In this document: one piece after another, positions 62,518 to 64,000 of the stretch | How the letters are laid out: each line of letters starts with the position of its first letter | Position numbering within the stretch: the stretch's first letter is position 1 | Source: BOG-908 sp964247675 | GTDB lineage: Bacteria; Pseudomonadota; Alphaproteobacteria; Acetobacterales; Acetobacteraceae | Direction: 5' to 3' | Assembly: GCA_964247675.1 (NCBI GenBank) | Contig: CAXTVW010000002.1 | Location: forward strand, 17,099-81,098 | DNA: 64,000 nucleotides | The notes under the pieces: model-generated | The model's database searches: none | What the model was told of the DNA's origin: nothing | What the model saw: the letters and a program-made list of their open reading frames with translations, nothing else | Program-made: the position numbers and the translations under genes

Positions 62518-63828
62518 TTGGATACCGAGTACAACAGCGGTGACGGACATGAGGGTCACGGCCCGGACACCGTCCCGCCGCCCGGGCGCCGTCTTCCGGC
62601 GGCGGCGCAAGGTATCGCGCTGTTGGTGCTCGGCGGCGTGCTGATCGCCCTCTTCTTCGTGTTGCCGGCGATCGTGGGCTTGGCGGCGCCTGGCGCAGCC
62701 CCCGAGCAGGAAGCGGCTTCCGGCCCGTTCAAACCTACGGACCAGCAATGGGCCGGGCTGAAGGTCAAGCCCGTGGCGCAACGCGATTACGCGCCGCAGG
62801 TGGAAACCGAGGGCCGCATCGCGCTGGATGACGATCTCACCACGCCGGTGGTCTCGCCGTACTCCGGCCGGGTGACGCGCGTGTTCCTGCGGGCGGGCGC
62901 ACGGGTTGTGGCGGGCACACCCTTGTTTGCCGTGCAATCCCAGGAGCTGGCGCAGGCGCAGAATGACCTGGTGAGCGGGCTGGCCACGCTGCGCACGGCA
63001 CGCGCCCAGCTTGATCTCTCCATCGCCAACGAGAGCCGGCTGCACCAGCTCTATCTCGGTCACGGCGCGGCCCTGAAGGACTGGCAGCAGAGCCGGGTAG
63101 ACCTGGCGACCGCCCGCGGCGGGCTCAGCTCGGCCGCCATCGCCGTGGCAGCCGTGCGCAACCGCCTGACCATCCTGGGCGTGAGCCGTGCCGAGATTGC
63201 CGGCATCGCGGACGCGCCGGACCTGGAGCGCGAGGCGGCCGACACTATCGTGCGCTCGCCGGTGGCCGGCGTGTTGACGCAGCGGGCGATCAACCCGGGG
63301 CAGACGATCGTGGGCTCGGTTACCAGCCAGGGTACTGCCGGCGCGGTGTTCACCGTCGGTGATCTCTCCAAGTTGTGGATGATCGCCAATGCGCGCGAGG
63401 ACGACGCAGGGCGGTTCCACGTGGGCGACCTGGCGCGCGTCCGCGTGCCGGCGTTTCCGGACCACGTTTTCAACGCCAAAGTAAGCTTCGTGGCGGGTGT
63501 GATCGACCCCAACACGCACCGCCTGCTGGTGCGGGCAGACGTGGCCAACCCGGACGGCATGCTGAAGCCCGACATGCTGGCCGATTTCGAGATCGTGACG
63601 GGTGCGGCTTCCAGCATCCTCGCAGTGCCGGAAATCGCGGTGGTGTACGAGGGTTCGGACGCGCATGTCTGGGTGGCGGACCCCGTGCACAAAACGCTTG
63701 CGCTGCGGCAGATTGTGACCGGCGCGTCCGACCATGGCATGGTGCAAGTAGTGCATGGTCTCAGTGCCGGCGAGAGCGTGGTTACGAGCGGGGCGGTGTT
63801 TATCGACCGCACGCTTTCCGATAGCTGA
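62518..63828 (+). CDS. RND efflux periplasmic adaptor (membrane fusion protein)
   Basis: About 436 residues: one membrane helix (IALLVLGGVLIALFFVLPAI), then the barrel-sandwich hybrid with a lipoyl-like half (PVVSPYSGRVTRVFLRAGAR; VRSPVAGVLTQRAINPGQTI), a helical hairpin (QELAQAQNDLVSGLATLRTA) and beta-barrel and proximal domains. It resembles CusB/CzcB-type adaptors of heavy-metal RND pumps. TTG 62518 is chosen because GGAGG lies 4-9 bases upstream. It should pair with an RND pump encoded to the right. Confidence 0.85.
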   Translation: MDTEYNSGDGHEGHGPDTVPPPGRRLPAAAQGIALLVLGGVLIALFFVLPAIVGLAAPGAAPEQEAASGPFKPTDQQWAGLKVKPVAQRDYAPQVETEGRIALDDDLTTPVVSPYSGRVTRVFLRAGARVVAGTPLFAVQSQELAQAQNDLVSGLATLRTARAQLDLSIANESRLHQLYLGHGAALKDWQQSRVDLATARGGLSSAAIAVAAVRNRLTILGVSRAEIAGIADAPDLEREAADTIVRSPVAGVLTQRAINPGQTIVGSVTSQGTAGAVFTVGDLSKLWMIANAREDDAGRFHVGDLARVRVPAFPDHVFNAKVSFVAGVIDPNTHRLLVRADVANPDGMLKPDMLADFEIVTGAASSILAVPEIAVVYEGSDAHVWVADPVHKTLALRQIVTGASDHGMVQVVHGLSAGESVVTSGAVFIDRTLSDS

Positions 63829-63840
63829 ATGGAAGCAAGC

Positions 63841-63965
63841 AAGGCCTTCTTTTTTGGAAAAGAGAAGCAAAAAACTTTTATCTGTTTAGCGCGCAATTCG
63901 GCCAAGCTCCGCGACAGCCGGACCAAAAGTTTTTTGGTTCTTTTATTCAAAAAAGAACCGCTTGC
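63841..63965. repeat. Dispersed hairpin element, copy 20
   Basis: The left arm is CTTC-type with a GAAAAG variation. The right arm has a GGTTC/GAACC stem with matching changes on both sides. It ends 21 bp before the next ATG. Confidence 0.9.
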
Positions 63966-63986
63966 TTTCTTTCCGGACATCCATCG

Positions 63987-64000
63987 ATGAGCGGCCTGTT
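63987..64000 (+). CDS. Start of the next gene (off window)
   Basis: ATG 63987 opens MSGL and continues past the edge. By position, 158 bp after an RND adaptor, it may be the inner-membrane pump, but four codons cannot show this. Confidence 0.3.

Overview
The window looks like chromosome of a high-GC alphaproteobacterium, most likely family Acetobacteraceae (order Rhodospirillales). This is inferred from the ybgC-tolQ-tolR-tolA-tolB-pal-cpoB block, the split proton-translocating transhydrogenase (pntA1/pntA2/pntB), the tilS, ftsH-folP-glmM and ispE/tRNA-Gln neighbourhoods and the overall coding style. The genus cannot be fixed from sequence reading alone.

Bases 1-21.6 kb are accessory DNA. 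A left-edge gene encodes a winged-helix/TM/FlgO-TolB-like/TPR/rhodanese-like sensor (1-2068, runs off the window). It is followed by a small secreted protein and by LysR wreckage. Then comes an envelope-polymer cluster (3.6-10.5 kb): a VOC protein, and a tightly coupled run ACP - FkbH-like HAD/acyltransferase - membrane-anchored SGNH protein - MBOAT acyltransferase, converging on an O-antigen ligase/polymerase-like protein. The four-gene run has the same logic as the D-alanylation system DltA/C/B/D, with FkbH in place of the adenylating ligase. Sequences matching one end of an ISL3-family element lie on both sides of this cluster, in opposite orientation.

From 11.7 to 21.6 kb there is a graveyard of mobile DNA. 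It holds a decayed ISL3 element, truncated alpha/beta-hydrolase and isochorismatase genes, an IS630 tail cut by a frameshifted IS256 element, a decayed integrase-core transposase, an IS21 istA fragment, and a broken tyrosine integrase that starts next to the 3' end of tRNA-Gln(UUG). This is a typical island edge.

From 21.7 kb onward the window is core chromosome: ispE, ada, two lipoproteins, pntA1-pntA2-pntB, ppx/gppA, rlmE, a polyprenyl diphosphate synthase, DUF2007 and a tRNA1(Val)-type methyltransferase, a TonB receptor, an APC permease, a GH10 xylanase, an SDR, ruvB, ybgC-tol-pal-cpoB, tilS, ftsH-folP-glmM-phzF, a LysR regulator, a HAF-repeat protein, a compact Ter/Tel stress cluster (beta-rich protein, TelA, vWA, TerD, helical protein) and an RND efflux adaptor.

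The most striking structure is a family of about 20 dispersed elements restricted to 22.6-64 kb. Each full copy is about 120-165 bp. It has two roughly 40-bp AT-rich arms, each a local hairpin, around a GC-rich inner stem. The hairpins show covariation (CTTC/GAAG, GTCC/GGAC, GTTC/GAAC). The copies sit between genes, often only 5-35 bp before a start codon, and none is visible in the accessory left third.
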